A DNA stretch of 64,000 bases from CAYVTD01 sp964577665 (GCA_964577665.1 CAZOBD010000002.1:8873-72872), one strand, 5' to 3'; shown: positions 50,873-60,588, counted from the first letter of the stretch. The notes: generated by a model not told the origin, from the sequence alone. Translations and numbers: made by a program.

Positions 50873-52505
50873 GACCTTCGATGAGGACTATCTTTTCGAA
50901 GATATTTCATTCGGGATGGAGGAAGGCGAGCGATTGGGCGTCATCGGCAAAAACGGCGTGGGCAAAACCACCCTTCTCAGCATCATCGCCGGCAGGGAAA
51001 CGCCCGACCGCGGCGAAGTCGTGCTAAACGGCTCCATCCGCTTTGAATATCTCGAGCAGCGCCCGCAATTCGACAGCCACGACCTTGTCCTCGACTCCGT
51101 AATGAGCAGCAAACCGCTTCTTTACAGCTATTTACAAAAACATAAGGAGCTATGCGCCGAATTGGAGAGGAATTTTGACCGCGGGAAATCGAAAATGCTG
51201 GAGGGGGTCATCCAGAAAATAGATAATCTGGACGGCTGGAGCCTCGAGGCGGAGTCGCGGAAAGTTCTGTCGATGCTGGGAATAGATGATTTCTATAAAA
51301 ATGTGCATGATATGAGCGGCGGACAGCGTAAGCGGGTGGCTCTGGCGCGTGCAATTGTCTCAGAACCCGATCTGCTGATTCTTGACGAGCCTACGAACCA
51401 CCTCGATGCAGATTCGGTGCAGTGGCTTCAAGACCGGCTGCAGAACAGCGGCATTTCGCTTCTGCTCGTAACGCATGACAGGTATTTTCTGGATGCTGTT
51501 TCGACGAGAATTGTGGAAATAGATAAGAACAGAATCTTTTCATATCCGGGTAATTACGAGAAATATTTAGAACATAAGGAAGCATACACGCAGGCAAAAG
51601 AAGCGGAAAACGAACATACGCGCTCAACTCTCCGCAAAGAGCTTGCATGGCTGCAGCGCGGCGCTAAAGCCCGCCGCACAAAGCAGAAAAGCCGCATCGA
51701 CTGGATAAGCCGCATGAGCGCGGAATCGAAAAAAGAAGAAGAAAAGAAGATAAAGATAGAGCTGGGAACGGCAAATCTCGGCAAAAGGATAATAGAAGCC
51801 TTTAATATCGGNNNNNNNNNNNNNNNNNNNNNNNNNNNNNNNNNNNNNNNNNNNNNNNNNNNNNNNNNNNNNNNNNNNNNNNNNNNNNNNNNNNNNNNNN
51901 NNNNNNNNNNNCAGCACACTTCTTTGATTTCAACGCTTTCCGGCGGTGAGAAAAGACGGCTGGGTCTGCTGAGAGTTCTTATGGGCAATCCGAATGTTTT
52001 GTTTTTAGACGAGCCGACAAATGATTTGGATATAAACACTTTGCATGCTCTTGAAAATTATCTGGAGGATTTTCACGGCGTATTGCTCATTGTTTCCCAC
52101 GACAGGGCATTCCTTGATAAAATGGTGGATTATATTTACGCTTTCGACGGAAAAGGAAACATAAAGGAATATCCCGGAAATTATTCCAACTACTTAGAAA
52201 AGAAAGAAATTGAAGAACGAAATAAACATTCGGATAGAATAATTAAGGAAGATTCCAGAAAAGAGCATAAGGAAAATCAACCCAAAAAGAAACTATCATA
52301 CAAGGAACAGAGAGAAATAAATAGGCTGGAAGAAGAGATACCCCTGCTTGAAAATCAGAAAAAAGAGCTGCAGGAGTATATAAATTCAGGGAATGTTAGT
52401 GATTATAAATTATTGGAAGAGAAAAGCAGCGAACTGGTAAGGCTCGAAGAAAAGATTGACGAGCTTACTTTAAAATGGCTTGAAATCGGCGAATCTTTGG
52501 AGTGA
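50826..52505 (+). CDS. ABC-F family ATPase (ribosome-associated), with a scaffold gap
   Basis: Two ABC domains without membrane parts; such proteins act on ribosomes in translation quality control or drug protection. NBD1 has Walker A VIGKNGVGKTTLLSI, signature MSGGQRKRVALARAI and Walker B LLILDEPTNHLDADSVQWL. The interdomain linker is charged. NBD2 keeps LSGGEKRRLGLLRVLM and VLFLDEPTNDLDINTLHAL, but its Walker A falls in the 100-N gap. A coiled-coil C-terminal extension (EEIPLLENQKKELQEYIN) resembles the Uup type. With the gap at its stated size the frame stays open. Confidence 0.9.
   Translation: MSGKNRVIFSCSGLSKTFDEDYLFEDISFGMEEGERLGVIGKNGVGKTTLLSIIAGRETPDRGEVVLNGSIRFEYLEQRPQFDSHDLVLDSVMSSKPLLYSYLQKHKELCAELERNFDRGKSKMLEGVIQKIDNLDGWSLEAESRKVLSMLGIDDFYKNVHDMSGGQRKRVALARAIVSEPDLLILDEPTNHLDADSVQWLQDRLQNSGISLLLVTHDRYFLDAVSTRIVEIDKNRIFSYPGNYEKYLEHKEAYTQAKEAENEHTRSTLRKELAWLQRGAKARRTKQKSRIDWISRMSAESKKEEEKKIKIELGTANLGKRIIEAFNIXXXXXXXXXXXXXXXXXXXXXXXXXXXXXXXXXXQHTSLISTLSGGEKRRLGLLRVLMGNPNVLFLDEPTNDLDINTLHALENYLEDFHGVLLIVSHDRAFLDKMVDYIYAFDGKGNIKEYPGNYSNYLEKKEIEERNKHSDRIIKEDSRKEHKENQPKKKLSYKEQREINRLEEEIPLLENQKKELQEYINSGNVSDYKLLEEKSSELVRLEEKIDELTLKWLEIGESLE
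51812..51911. other. 100-N scaffold gap inside the ABC-F gene
   Basis: No sequence overlap exists between the flanks, unlike the gaps in arrays B1 and D. In ABC-F proteins about 110-130 residues normally separate the GKRIIEA segment from the LSGGE signature of the second domain, including Walker A. Only 34 codons fit, so about 220-280 bp more are probably missing. Confidence 0.85.
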
Positions 52506-52532
52506 GACGTTTTTTTGTTTAATAGATTCGAA

Positions 52533-52565
52533 AGATGTCCAACATCTCGGAGATGTTGGACATCT
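52533..52565. repeat. AGATGTCCAACATCT palindrome, second copy
   Basis: AGATGTCCAACATCT (52533-52547) pairs perfectly with 52551-52565 over a CGG loop. It matches the terminator at 21964 and the element at 55758. No T-tract follows, so here it is a repeat that may fold in RNA without being a standard terminator. Confidence 0.9.
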
Positions 52566-52603
52566 GATAATCGAATAATCGTAAATTAGTAATTAACATA
52601 AAT

Positions 52604-53923
52604 TTGAACAATACTAAAAAAATATACATAGAAACCTACGGCTGCCAGATGAATCTGAACGATACGGAAATCGTTTCATCTATCCTTTCTAACGGCGGTT
52701 ATGAATTAACAGAAAATATCGACGAAGCCGATGGTATTTTTCTTAACACATGCTCAGTTCGTGAAAATGCCGAAAAGCGAATCACGGAAAGGCTGAAGCA
52801 CTTAAAGCCTTACAAGCGGAAAAAGCCTGATTTGCTCATAGGTATTCTCGGCTGTATGGCTGAAAGACTTAGAGCAAAACTTCTTAATGAATCTGAAATT
52901 TTGGATCTCGTGGTCGGTCCCGACGAATACCGCAGAATAAATACTTTGATAGATACAGCATATCATGGTGAAAAAGGCATTGCAGTAAAGCTGAGCAGAG
53001 TTGAAACGTATGACGACATAGCGCCTCTCAGAAAAGAGGGAATTTCGGCTTGGCTTTCGATTATGAGAGGATGCAACAATTTCTGTTCATACTGCGTAGT
53101 GCCCTACACACGCGGCAGGGAAAGATCCAGACCTATAGAATCACTCATTAAGGAAGTGCATAATTTAAAAGAAGAAGGCTATAAAGAGATTACTCTTTTG
53201 GGGCAGAACGTAAACAGCTATAAATGTCCCATTACTGGAAAAAGCTTTCCGGATTTGCTGAAAGAAACGGCACAGTCTGCTCAAGATGTCAGAATAAGAT
53301 ACACAACATCAAATCCAAAAGACATGAGCGATGAACTCATTGAAACTATGGCAGAGCATGAAAATATCTGCAAACACATTCATCTGCCGGTTCAATCGGG
53401 ATCTAATCATATTCTTGAAAAAATGAAAAGGGGATATACTGCCCGACATTATCTTGATAGAATCTCTAAGATAAAAGAAACAATGCCCGGTATATCTCTT
53501 ACAACTGACATTATTGCAGGATTTCCAGGTGAAACAGAAGAAGACCATAAAAAAACACTTGAATTGATTGATATAGTCCGGTATGACGGCGCTTTCATGT
53601 TCCGCTACTCCCCGAGGGAAGGCACAAGAGCATTTAAGCTGGAAGATGATGTACCGGAAAAAGAAAAAATCCGCCGCTTGAACGAAATAATATTCCTCCA
53701 GCAGAGTATATCAAAAGAACGCAATTTTAAAGAAATCGGCAAAGAACATGAGATTTTAGTTGAGGGTCCCAGCAAGAAAAATCCTTATGAATGGCAGGGC
53801 AGAACAGGTACGAATAAAGTTGTGATTTTTCCTTTAAGTGAAACTGATATTAAAATCGGGGATATTGTAAGTGTTAATATTATTAGATCAACCAGCGCAA
53901 CGCTTTTTGGAGAAATCGCTTAG
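52604..53923 (+). CDS. miaB: tRNA-2-methylthio-N6-dimethylallyladenosine synthase MiaB
   Basis: Radical-SAM methylthiotransferase modifying A37 of tRNA. 439 residues. The N-terminal UPF0004 domain has Cys at YGCQMNLNDTEIV, NTCSVRENAEKR and GCMAERL, which bind the auxiliary cluster. The radical-SAM CxxxCxxC is in IMRGCNNFCSYCVVPYTRGR, with RERSRP following. The C-terminal TRAM domain runs from about 375 (GKEHEILVEGPSKKN). The start codon is TTG at 52604, the only start before the conserved KKIYIETYGCQMN. Confidence 0.95.
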   Translation: MNNTKKIYIETYGCQMNLNDTEIVSSILSNGGYELTENIDEADGIFLNTCSVRENAEKRITERLKHLKPYKRKKPDLLIGILGCMAERLRAKLLNESEILDLVVGPDEYRRINTLIDTAYHGEKGIAVKLSRVETYDDIAPLRKEGISAWLSIMRGCNNFCSYCVVPYTRGRERSRPIESLIKEVHNLKEEGYKEITLLGQNVNSYKCPITGKSFPDLLKETAQSAQDVRIRYTTSNPKDMSDELIETMAEHENICKHIHLPVQSGSNHILEKMKRGYTARHYLDRISKIKETMPGISLTTDIIAGFPGETEEDHKKTLELIDIVRYDGAFMFRYSPREGTRAFKLEDDVPEKEKIRRLNEIIFLQQSISKERNFKEIGKEHEILVEGPSKKNPYEWQGRTGTNKVVIFPLSETDIKIGDIVSVNIIRSTSATLFGEIA

Positions 53924-53933
53924 CCATTTATTT

Positions 53934-54251
53934 TCTGTAGATGGACTCCAATTTCAAAGTTGTTTCCATCTGAAAGCGATATAAACAGAAAGTCATGTAT
54001 GTCATTCCGCACTTGATGCGGAATCTCACGTTATGAAAATCACTGTAACTTGAGATGCTGAAACGAGTTCAGCATGACAAGAATCGGTTTTCAAAGATAA
54101 AAGGTCTGTAGATGGACTCCAATTTCAAAGTGGTGTCCATCTGAAAGCGATATAAACAGAAAGTCATGTATGTCATTCCGCACTTGATGCGGAATCTCAC
54201 GTTATGAAAATCACTGTAACTTGAGATGCTGAAACGAGTTTTCGGCATGAC
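53934..54251. repeat. tandem duplication of about 171 bp
   Basis: 53934-54079 and 54105-54251 are nearly identical (offset 171 bp; differences such as ttgtttccatc/tggtgtccatc). Each copy starts TAGATGGACTCCAATTTCAA, which folds with TCCATCT, and contains GTCATTCCGCACTTGATGCG with its inverse ending in GGCATGACA or CAGCATGACA. The element resembles the short palindromic repeats at 3871 and 55705. No coding capacity. With the CCCTCCCC hairpin it fills the 53924-54493 gap. Confidence 0.9.
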
Positions 54252-54414
54252 AGATATGCGGATTTTATATGTTAAAAAAAAATAAACAGATGAAACACCC
54301 ATGATTTGGGAAAACACCCAAGGGGACGATTATTTTTAGTAGATTTGCCATATATTGAAGAAAAATATTGAAAAAAAGTAATGTAAATTAAAAACCGGAA
54401 GAGACCCCACCCCC

Positions 54415-54433
54415 GCCCTCCCCAAGGGGAGGG
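54415..54433. repeat. CCCTCCCC-GGGGAGGG hairpin
   Basis: CCCTCCCC (54416-54423) pairs with GGGGAGGG (54426-54433) over AA, in a G/C-rich island unlike its surroundings. CCCACCCTGACCCTGAC near 55679 resembles its right flank. A dispersed repeat is likely. Confidence 0.6.
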
Positions 54434-54493
54434 AGCAAGATCATTGAATTCCATCCCTTTGGGAAGGGTTAGAGTGGGGCTTAAAATAAACAG

Positions 54494-55633
54494 ATGAAAA
54501 ATAAACAGATGAACAAAAAAATAAACATACTTTACGTAAGCCACTTTCCTCACTTAAGAATGGGCGGACAGAGAAGCATGACACATCTGATTGAAAATCT
54601 GGACAGAAACATATTTCGCCCCTATGCCCTATGCCCTAAACGCGGCGAGCTTTCAGAAAAACTTGAAAGCATCGGCTGTAAATGCTTTTTCATGCCGCTT
54701 TACAGCATAAAACCTAAATATATTTTTAAGATTATCCCCATACCAATTAAAATAAGAAAGATACTAAAAGAGCAAAAAATTGATATAGTACATCCTGATT
54801 TCACTGCCGACACTTTTCTCTGCGGACTGGCAAAGCAGGGAGTCAAAACGAAAATGGTCTGGCATGTCCGGTGGAATGAAAAATTTGCAAAAGACAGAAT
54901 ACACGGAAAACTGGCAGATGCAATCATAGGTGTTTCAAAGGCTTCGGGAAGACGTTTTGTCGAATATCCTGATATTTATAATAAATTCAAAGTTATTTAT
55001 AACGGGGTTGACACGGATGTTTTCAAACCTGTTGATGACAAAAGCAAAATAAGAAAAGAATTGGGCATGCCTTCGGATAAATTCGTATTGATTTTTGCGG
55101 GAGTTTTTAAAGAAGGAAAAGGTATTTATGATATATTAAAAGCTGCTGCAATATTAAAAAACAAGAATTTAGCAGGCTTTTCCACGTATTTTATCGGGAG
55201 TGCTCCAAATGAAGATATTTTCAATCACTTAAATGAAATAGTAAGAAAAATGGAAATTAATGACATCGTCAGCTTTATTCCCCAGCAAAAAGAAATTTGG
55301 AAGTGGATGCAGGCGGCAGATGCTCTTATCATACCTTCGCATGAGAACAATGAAGGTATGCCGCGCGTGCTCTACGAAGCTGTTGCCTGCGGAACAGCCG
55401 GGGTTGCTTCCGATGTACCCGGCGTGAATGAAGCAATTGATGAATCATGCGGGGTTTTAGTTAAAGAAAAATCTCCGGAAGACATTGCCGAAAAGATTGA
55501 GTTTTTGATGAAACATCCAAAAGCATTGAAAGAAATGCAGATTAACGGCAGAAAACGAGCCTTGAAACTCTTTGACATTGAAAAACATACACGCGCCGTG
55601 GAACAGGTATATCTGGATGTTATACGGGATTAA
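54494..55633 (+). CDS. GT4-family glycosyltransferase
   Basis: 379 residues, retaining GT-B fold. The N-terminal domain has MGGQRSMTHLIENL and VHPDFTADTFLCGLA. The nucleotide-sugar domain has FAGVFKEGKGIYDILKAA and the acidic EX7E motif HENNEGMPRVLYEAVACGTA. An ATG at 54509 gives MNKKINIL and is equally possible; a 14-bp AT-rich repeat (aaaataaacagatg) occurs near the start. It stands alone among repeats, with no other polysaccharide gene beside it, and may have come with them. Donor and acceptor are unknown. Confidence 0.88.
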   Translation: MKNKQMNKKINILYVSHFPHLRMGGQRSMTHLIENLDRNIFRPYALCPKRGELSEKLESIGCKCFFMPLYSIKPKYIFKIIPIPIKIRKILKEQKIDIVHPDFTADTFLCGLAKQGVKTKMVWHVRWNEKFAKDRIHGKLADAIIGVSKASGRRFVEYPDIYNKFKVIYNGVDTDVFKPVDDKSKIRKELGMPSDKFVLIFAGVFKEGKGIYDILKAAAILKNKNLAGFSTYFIGSAPNEDIFNHLNEIVRKMEINDIVSFIPQQKEIWKWMQAADALIIPSHENNEGMPRVLYEAVACGTAGVASDVPGVNEAIDESCGVLVKEKSPEDIAEKIEFLMKHPKALKEMQINGRKRALKLFDIEKHTRAVEQVYLDVIRD

Positions 55634-55704
55634 CCGGATGTAGTTGATCCATTTTAATTTCCTCTAATTATTTTTGCCCCCACCCTGACCCTGACAGTTT
55701 CTCG

Positions 55705-55737
55705 AGATGGACTCCACTTCAAAAGTGGAGTCCATCT
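55705..55737. repeat. AGATGGACTCCACTT palindrome
   Basis: AGATGGACTCCACTT (55705-55719) pairs with 55723-55737. It is related in its ends (AGATG...CATCT) to the AGATGTCCAACATC family and to the start of each 171-bp copy, but carries a different core. Confidence 0.85.
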
Positions 55738-55757
55738 TATCTCAACAATCCGCTTCC

Positions 55758-55794
55758 AGATGTCCAACATCTTCAAGATGTTGGACATCTTTTA
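55758..55794 (+). terminator. AGATGTCCAACATC hairpin, third copy, with T-tract
   Basis: AGATGTCCAACATCTT (55758-55773) pairs with 55775-55790 and is followed by TTTT. It lies between the convergent GT4 and T9SS-cargo genes and may terminate the plus-strand gene. Confidence 0.8.
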
Positions 55795-55810
55795 CCTTCT
55801 GCGGTGTCAT

Positions 55811-55843
55811 CATTGCGAGGAGCGAAGAGACGAAGCAATCTCC
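55811..55843. repeat. GAGGAGCGAAG repeat element
   Basis: CATTGCGAGGAGCGAAGAG followed by ACGAAGCAATCTCC is the same element as 63923-63956 in inverse orientation, and the end of the window (63982-64000) starts another copy. This is a widespread short bacterial repeat with weak internal palindromy. Confidence 0.7.
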
Positions 55844-55863
55844 AGCCTTAGACAGAAATCTCT

Positions 55864-58800
55864 CTATTCTCTTACAACCACAAATTTCCTGCTGACAACA
55901 TTCCATGGAGATTTTAGAACAGCAAAATAAACACCTGATGAAAAATCTTTCAAATTAATCTCTTTTATATATTCCTGCTTTCCGTTAGCAGTCCATTTGA
56001 AAGACTTTAGCTCATTTCCGGTAATTGAGTAAATTCCTAACTCAAATTTTCCTTTTTCTTCGCTGAGAATATTCACATTCAGCTTTTCCCCTGCCGGATT
56101 AGGATTCAGGTGCATTTTTAAAGTCTCGAATTCCTTAACTCCGCGCAGCGGATATACGCAGATCCCTCCTATTTCAAGCAGTCCGTTTTTCTTTTTAGCG
56201 ATGATATTGGTATCCAAAATATCAAATTTTTCGATGATAAGAGGATATATGCTGTTTTCTGCGAGTAACGTAATTCCGCAGATATCCGCTATTTTCTTGT
56301 TTTCTCCGGGATTAATTCCAATGTTTCCACTAAGCTTAATTATTCTCTGTTTGTTCAAAATACTCCCTGCGTTTACCGCATCGGGATAAAAAGCCTGTGC
56401 ATCAAAACGAATTTCGGCGTTATAATCGAAATTCAAAGATGATAATCCCTTTTCAATTTTTATATTTACGGGAATACATTCATCCTTGCCGGGTTTTGAA
56501 ATTATATCGGGTATCCACACAAAAACAACATCTTTCTCTTCATCATCCAAGCACCTCCCCCTTATTTCAAATGATATTTCAGAGAAACACGGCTCTTCGA
56601 TGATAATAATAACACTGTCCGAATAAAAACCGGGAGCAGATGCATCAAATTTTAATTCAATTTTCATATTTTCAGAAGGAGATAACAAGAGCGGCAGAGC
56701 CTTATCACTATCTACGTTAAATTCCGGAGTATTGTTTTTTAAGATTATCCGGCTTATTTTCAAAGTATAACCTGAAGTGTTATTAAAGTCAATAGTATAA
56801 CTCGAATCAGAGGAGCAAATAATCGTTCCAAAGTCAATAGTTGATAATTCCGGAAGATTAGAAATATCAAATCCTTCCAACATGAAAGTGTCCCTTCCTG
56901 AGCATCCGTATGCGTCAATTGCCTGCACAGTGTACTCTCCCGGCGCTTTTGCATAAATCGAGCGGGCAGTATCCCCTGTTGACCACAAAAAACTCTCCAA
57001 ATCACCTACGGCAGTGAGCAGAACCGAGTCGCCCGGGCATATTATTTTACTTCCGCTTATTTCTACTTCGGGATGATCATACACAGATATTTCCACTTGT
57101 GCAGTGTCTCTGCAGCCGTAATCATTTTCAACTATTACGCTGTAATTACCGGCATCTTTTACAATTATCTCCTGTGATGTTTCTCCGGTATTCCAAATAT
57201 AAATCATATTATCCGGCTCCGCTTTCAATGCAGCGCTGCCTCCTTTGCAGAATTTCAATTCGCTTGCATTTATGCCTGCTTCGGGTTTCGGAAAAAACCG
57301 CATCTTCCAAGAAATAGTATCTGAACAGCCCTGCTCATGCGATACTATACAGGAATACAGAATAGTATCTTTAACGACAATGGTATCTGCCTGTGAGCCG
57401 TCCTGCCAGAGAAATGAATAGTTCTCTCCCTCCGGTCTAACATTAACATACATTACAGCGCTGTCACCGGGGCAGATAATTTCTTTATTTTCGCGGAATC
57501 CTATCACTGCGTCTGGTTTTATACCGTTTAGGACTTCTATGCGTGCAGTATCTTTACAGCCGTATTTATTTGCACAGTATAGTTCATAAATACCCGGTTC
57601 ATTTACAAAGACTGCGGCTGAATCTTTCCCGTTAGACCATGTGTAAGTCCAGTCTGCATAAAAAGGAACTGCCCGAAGAAAAGCAGGAGTATCCCCGCAG
57701 ATATAAGGGTTCCCTTCAATACTCACTTCCGGTTTGTCAGCATAAAATGTTTCTATTTCAGCATAACCCGGACATCCGTAGATATTGTGAATTTCAACTC
57801 CGTAAATACCCGGTTCATCAATATTTATATAGTTTAAAGTATCTTCTTTAAAAAATTCTCCGTCTTTGTACCATTTGTAAAGGAACAATTCCGCTTCGGG
57901 ATTTTCAGGCACTGTTAGAGTAATTTCTTCTCCTTTGCAGAAATGCGCTGAAGGAGTATGGATAATTCTATTTTTCACTTTGGGCATAATAGTAACGTTA
58001 TAAACCGAGCTGTCGGCATATTCGTTTCCGTTCAATTCGTATTTGGTACCGGCAGTCATTCTGCAGGAGTAAGAATAAAGGTTGCTGAATCGCAGTGTAT
58101 TTAACTCATAAGCGGGCATTTTTTCCGTTTCATATCTTGTATCTGTATTCAGAGGAGCGTTGTTAATGCTTAAACCGGTATTTATGCCGGATTCGGGATA
58201 TATGATTTTGAAAAAGTATTTTATATTTTCAGCATTATCGGGAACAGCAAATAATTCTTCCGCAGGTTCCCCCTCGCATGTTTCAAAATAGGGATACATG
58301 TGCCAGGTATTCGGATAGAATATATCCCGGTTATTATTGTAAAAATATATCTTTCTTGCCTGGGGTCTGCCGGTGCTGACGTGATGATTCGGAGCTTCAA
58401 GAACATGGAGTTGATTAATAAAGCGGTTTCCCGTATAGGCTTCCTCGGCATAAAGAAAATTATCAGGTCCTAAAATAAACTCGCTGCGATTATCGGTCAG
58501 ATGAATCGGCAGATAACTTACAGCTTCAATATCCGGTCTGCCTGTCAGATAAAACATGCTGCGCTGGTACATTTCAAAAAAATCGCCTTCATAATAAAAG
58601 CGTCTGCCGTCGGGAGAAAACTCGCTGCTTTTATTGAGAGTCTTAACCTCAATTTTTTTAATCAGCTCAATATTCCCTGTTTCATTGTCAAAAGCAAAAA
58701 GGCAGTTTGTGTCTTTGCTCGTTCCAAGAGAAAGAATTCGAGTGCATTGTGAAAGCACCATTCTGTGATGCACTTCATTCTCATCATAAGACAGAACCGG

Positions 58801-59415
58801 ACCCGCAGATATTCTCAGGGGAGCTTCGTTTATTCCGTTTTTTGTTAAAAGATAAATAAGAAAAGCGTCAGTATCTTTTTCATGTGTCAGAATCCATACA
58901 TCTTTTCCGTTGGCATGAAGCGCCGCCTTAAGATTTTCAGATAATCCCCCCGAAAGCAGTACATTTTTTACTTCCGTTACGGCGCCCAGTCCTTCGGCAA
59001 GACTAATATCGACAATGCTGTAATAAAGCATGGGCAGAGCGTCTTCATTCTGCTTATAAAGATGAAAAATAAAATATTTAGTCTTGTTTTGGGGGTTTTT
59101 GACTATAAGAGCCTGCTCGCTGCAAATTTCACCATTTTCAAATAATACCCCGTTCTCCATTAATTCGTAATCTCTGTTCCAAACTTTCATTCCGTTTGTA
59201 AAAAACAGCATATTCCCTTCTCTGCCGCATATTGTTGCAAAAGTACCAGCCGGTACATCCGGCGCCCTATAAAATGGACAGGGCGGCTTTGGACATGTAT
59301 CGTTCTGATTAAACGAAAGACCTGTCTGAACCGGAATATGCCAGACATAATCTTCCTTTTGGGCATATAATTCGGTAAATGATATCAGGATGAGCAACAG
59401 TATGAACTTTTTCAT
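55864..59415 (-). CDS. large secreted Ig-like-repeat protein with T9SS C-terminal sorting domain
   Basis: 1183 residues; signal peptide 1-18. The N-terminal half (about 20-400) has a beta-propeller-like composition with FFTNGMKVWNRDYELMENG. From about 490 to 880 there are at least five Ig/PKD-type repeats, each of the form SxxxxxCxGDSVxLxA...YxWSxGDTxxSIxAxxPGxYxVxAxxxxGC (for example ICPGDSVLLTAVGDLESFLW). A choice-of-anchor-like domain follows, then a C-terminal sorting domain with HLNPNPAGEKLNVNILSEEK and FSSGVYFAVLKSP. Surface or extracellular, probably adhesive. Confidence 0.87.
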   Translation of the reverse strand: MKKFILLLILISFTELYAQKEDYVWHIPVQTGLSFNQNDTCPKPPCPFYRAPDVPAGTFATICGREGNMLFFTNGMKVWNRDYELMENGVLFENGEICSEQALIVKNPQNKTKYFIFHLYKQNEDALPMLYYSIVDISLAEGLGAVTEVKNVLLSGGLSENLKAALHANGKDVWILTHEKDTDAFLIYLLTKNGINEAPLRISAGPVLSYDENEVHHRMVLSQCTRILSLGTSKDTNCLFAFDNETGNIELIKKIEVKTLNKSSEFSPDGRRFYYEGDFFEMYQRSMFYLTGRPDIEAVSYLPIHLTDNRSEFILGPDNFLYAEEAYTGNRFINQLHVLEAPNHHVSTGRPQARKIYFYNNNRDIFYPNTWHMYPYFETCEGEPAEELFAVPDNAENIKYFFKIIYPESGINTGLSINNAPLNTDTRYETEKMPAYELNTLRFSNLYSYSCRMTAGTKYELNGNEYADSSVYNVTIMPKVKNRIIHTPSAHFCKGEEITLTVPENPEAELFLYKWYKDGEFFKEDTLNYINIDEPGIYGVEIHNIYGCPGYAEIETFYADKPEVSIEGNPYICGDTPAFLRAVPFYADWTYTWSNGKDSAAVFVNEPGIYELYCANKYGCKDTARIEVLNGIKPDAVIGFRENKEIICPGDSAVMYVNVRPEGENYSFLWQDGSQADTIVVKDTILYSCIVSHEQGCSDTISWKMRFFPKPEAGINASELKFCKGGSAALKAEPDNMIYIWNTGETSQEIIVKDAGNYSVIVENDYGCRDTAQVEISVYDHPEVEISGSKIICPGDSVLLTAVGDLESFLWSTGDTARSIYAKAPGEYTVQAIDAYGCSGRDTFMLEGFDISNLPELSTIDFGTIICSSDSSYTIDFNNTSGYTLKISRIILKNNTPEFNVDSDKALPLLLSPSENMKIELKFDASAPGFYSDSVIIIIEEPCFSEISFEIRGRCLDDEEKDVVFVWIPDIISKPGKDECIPVNIKIEKGLSSLNFDYNAEIRFDAQAFYPDAVNAGSILNKQRIIKLSGNIGINPGENKKIADICGITLLAENSIYPLIIEKFDILDTNIIAKKKNGLLEIGGICVYPLRGVKEFETLKMHLNPNPAGEKLNVNILSEEKGKFELGIYSITGNELKSFKWTANGKQEYIKEINLKDFSSGVYFAVLKSPWNVVSRKFVVVRE

Positions 59416-59563
59416 AACATACCTCGAAAAATATAAAAAGCTTTTTTATATGACACCTCAAATCAAAACAGGGTTCATAATTCCGATAATATAATAAAAA
59501 AATAAAAGATTTGAAAAAGAATATCGTATTTTAAAATGTCTTGTTCCAATATTAATAAAATGA

Positions 59564-60547
59564 ATGATGAAGAAGATAATATTTGTTTTCATTCTGTTGC
59601 CTTTTATTGTAAGTATTCTTTTTTGCAGAGATACAACTGAATCAGTATCCGTAATGATAGCGGACATCGAGTTGTCTAACTCCTTAAGAGGTCTGTCGGA
59701 AACAAAAATTGAAGCCGCTGCTAATCTTGCCCTGAGAGCTTCCGAAGGTTTTTTTTTGATACCACGCGAAGTAAGAGATTCGGTTTTATCTTCGTTAAAA
59801 GCTGCAGGAAAAGCTCCCACAATTATTAACGCCGCATCGGAGCTTAATGCTTCAAGGGTTTTATTCATTAAAATAAACAGGCTGGATAACATACTCCGTG
59901 TAGATATTCTATCTGCCCTTAACCGGGACAGCCTAATCAAACGCTCCGGGAAAGGCTATGCCGCTTTGAGACTCAGGAGCGAAAAAGACAGTTCAATATT
60001 ATACGATCCGGCGCTGCTGGCAGCCTTTCAAAGGGCTTTTGCAGATGCAGAAGACAGCTCAATGTTTAAAAATGCAGAAGGCATTTTGGAAGTATATCCC
60101 GCAAAAACAATTGTAATCGGAAGCATTTATTATAAAAATGAAAAAGGTCCCGGCTGGTGGAATGTTTTCAAAGATAAGATAGCCGGGTCGTATGAAGCTG
60201 TTGAAACTATTTTCTCGGAAGCCGTTAAGCATGAGAATTATGTCGTTTATGATATACCTACACGTGATTCGCTGTATGCATTGTTTAAAATGTATCTGAT
60301 AGAAAATTACAATCCGATGAGCGCCGCCGAGATAGAAGCTCTTTCACGTTTGGACGTTGACTGCTTCATTACGGGAAGTCTGAAAGGGAAAGGAACAACT
60401 GCCGAGCTTGAGCTTTCCTTATATGAATATTCAGATAATGATTATCACCTTATTAGAAGCGAAAAAGCTTTATTAGAAGAAGACTCCTTCCAGTCATATA
60501 AAGCTCTGCTGAGAAAAATAACCGCCAAACTTCTCGAAGGGGACTGA
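59564..60547 (+). CDS. secreted or lipid-anchored protein of unknown function
   Basis: 327 residues. MMKKIIFVFILLPFIVSILF ends at a Cys (ILFC), so it could be a lipoprotein although the -1 Phe is atypical. Two similar alpha/beta halves follow: residues about 30-160 (ETKIEAAANLALRASEGFFL; INAASELNASRVLFIKINRL) and 185-320 (VETIFSEAVKHENYVVYDIP; LDVDCFITGSLKGKG). The repeated pattern of x-FIKI/FITGSL after a helix resembles the N-terminal domain of TolB or CsgG-type proteins, but I do not recognise the family. Divergent from the T9SS cargo gene. Confidence 0.6.
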   Translation: MMKKIIFVFILLPFIVSILFCRDTTESVSVMIADIELSNSLRGLSETKIEAAANLALRASEGFFLIPREVRDSVLSSLKAAGKAPTIINAASELNASRVLFIKINRLDNILRVDILSALNRDSLIKRSGKGYAALRLRSEKDSSILYDPALLAAFQRAFADAEDSSMFKNAEGILEVYPAKTIVIGSIYYKNEKGPGWWNVFKDKIAGSYEAVETIFSEAVKHENYVVYDIPTRDSLYALFKMYLIENYNPMSAAEIEALSRLDVDCFITGSLKGKGTTAELELSLYEYSDNDYHLIRSEKALLEEDSFQSYKALLRKITAKLLEGD

Positions 60548-60588
60548 TTTCCTCCTTATTTATAATCCGGTTAGGGGGATATTCCATT

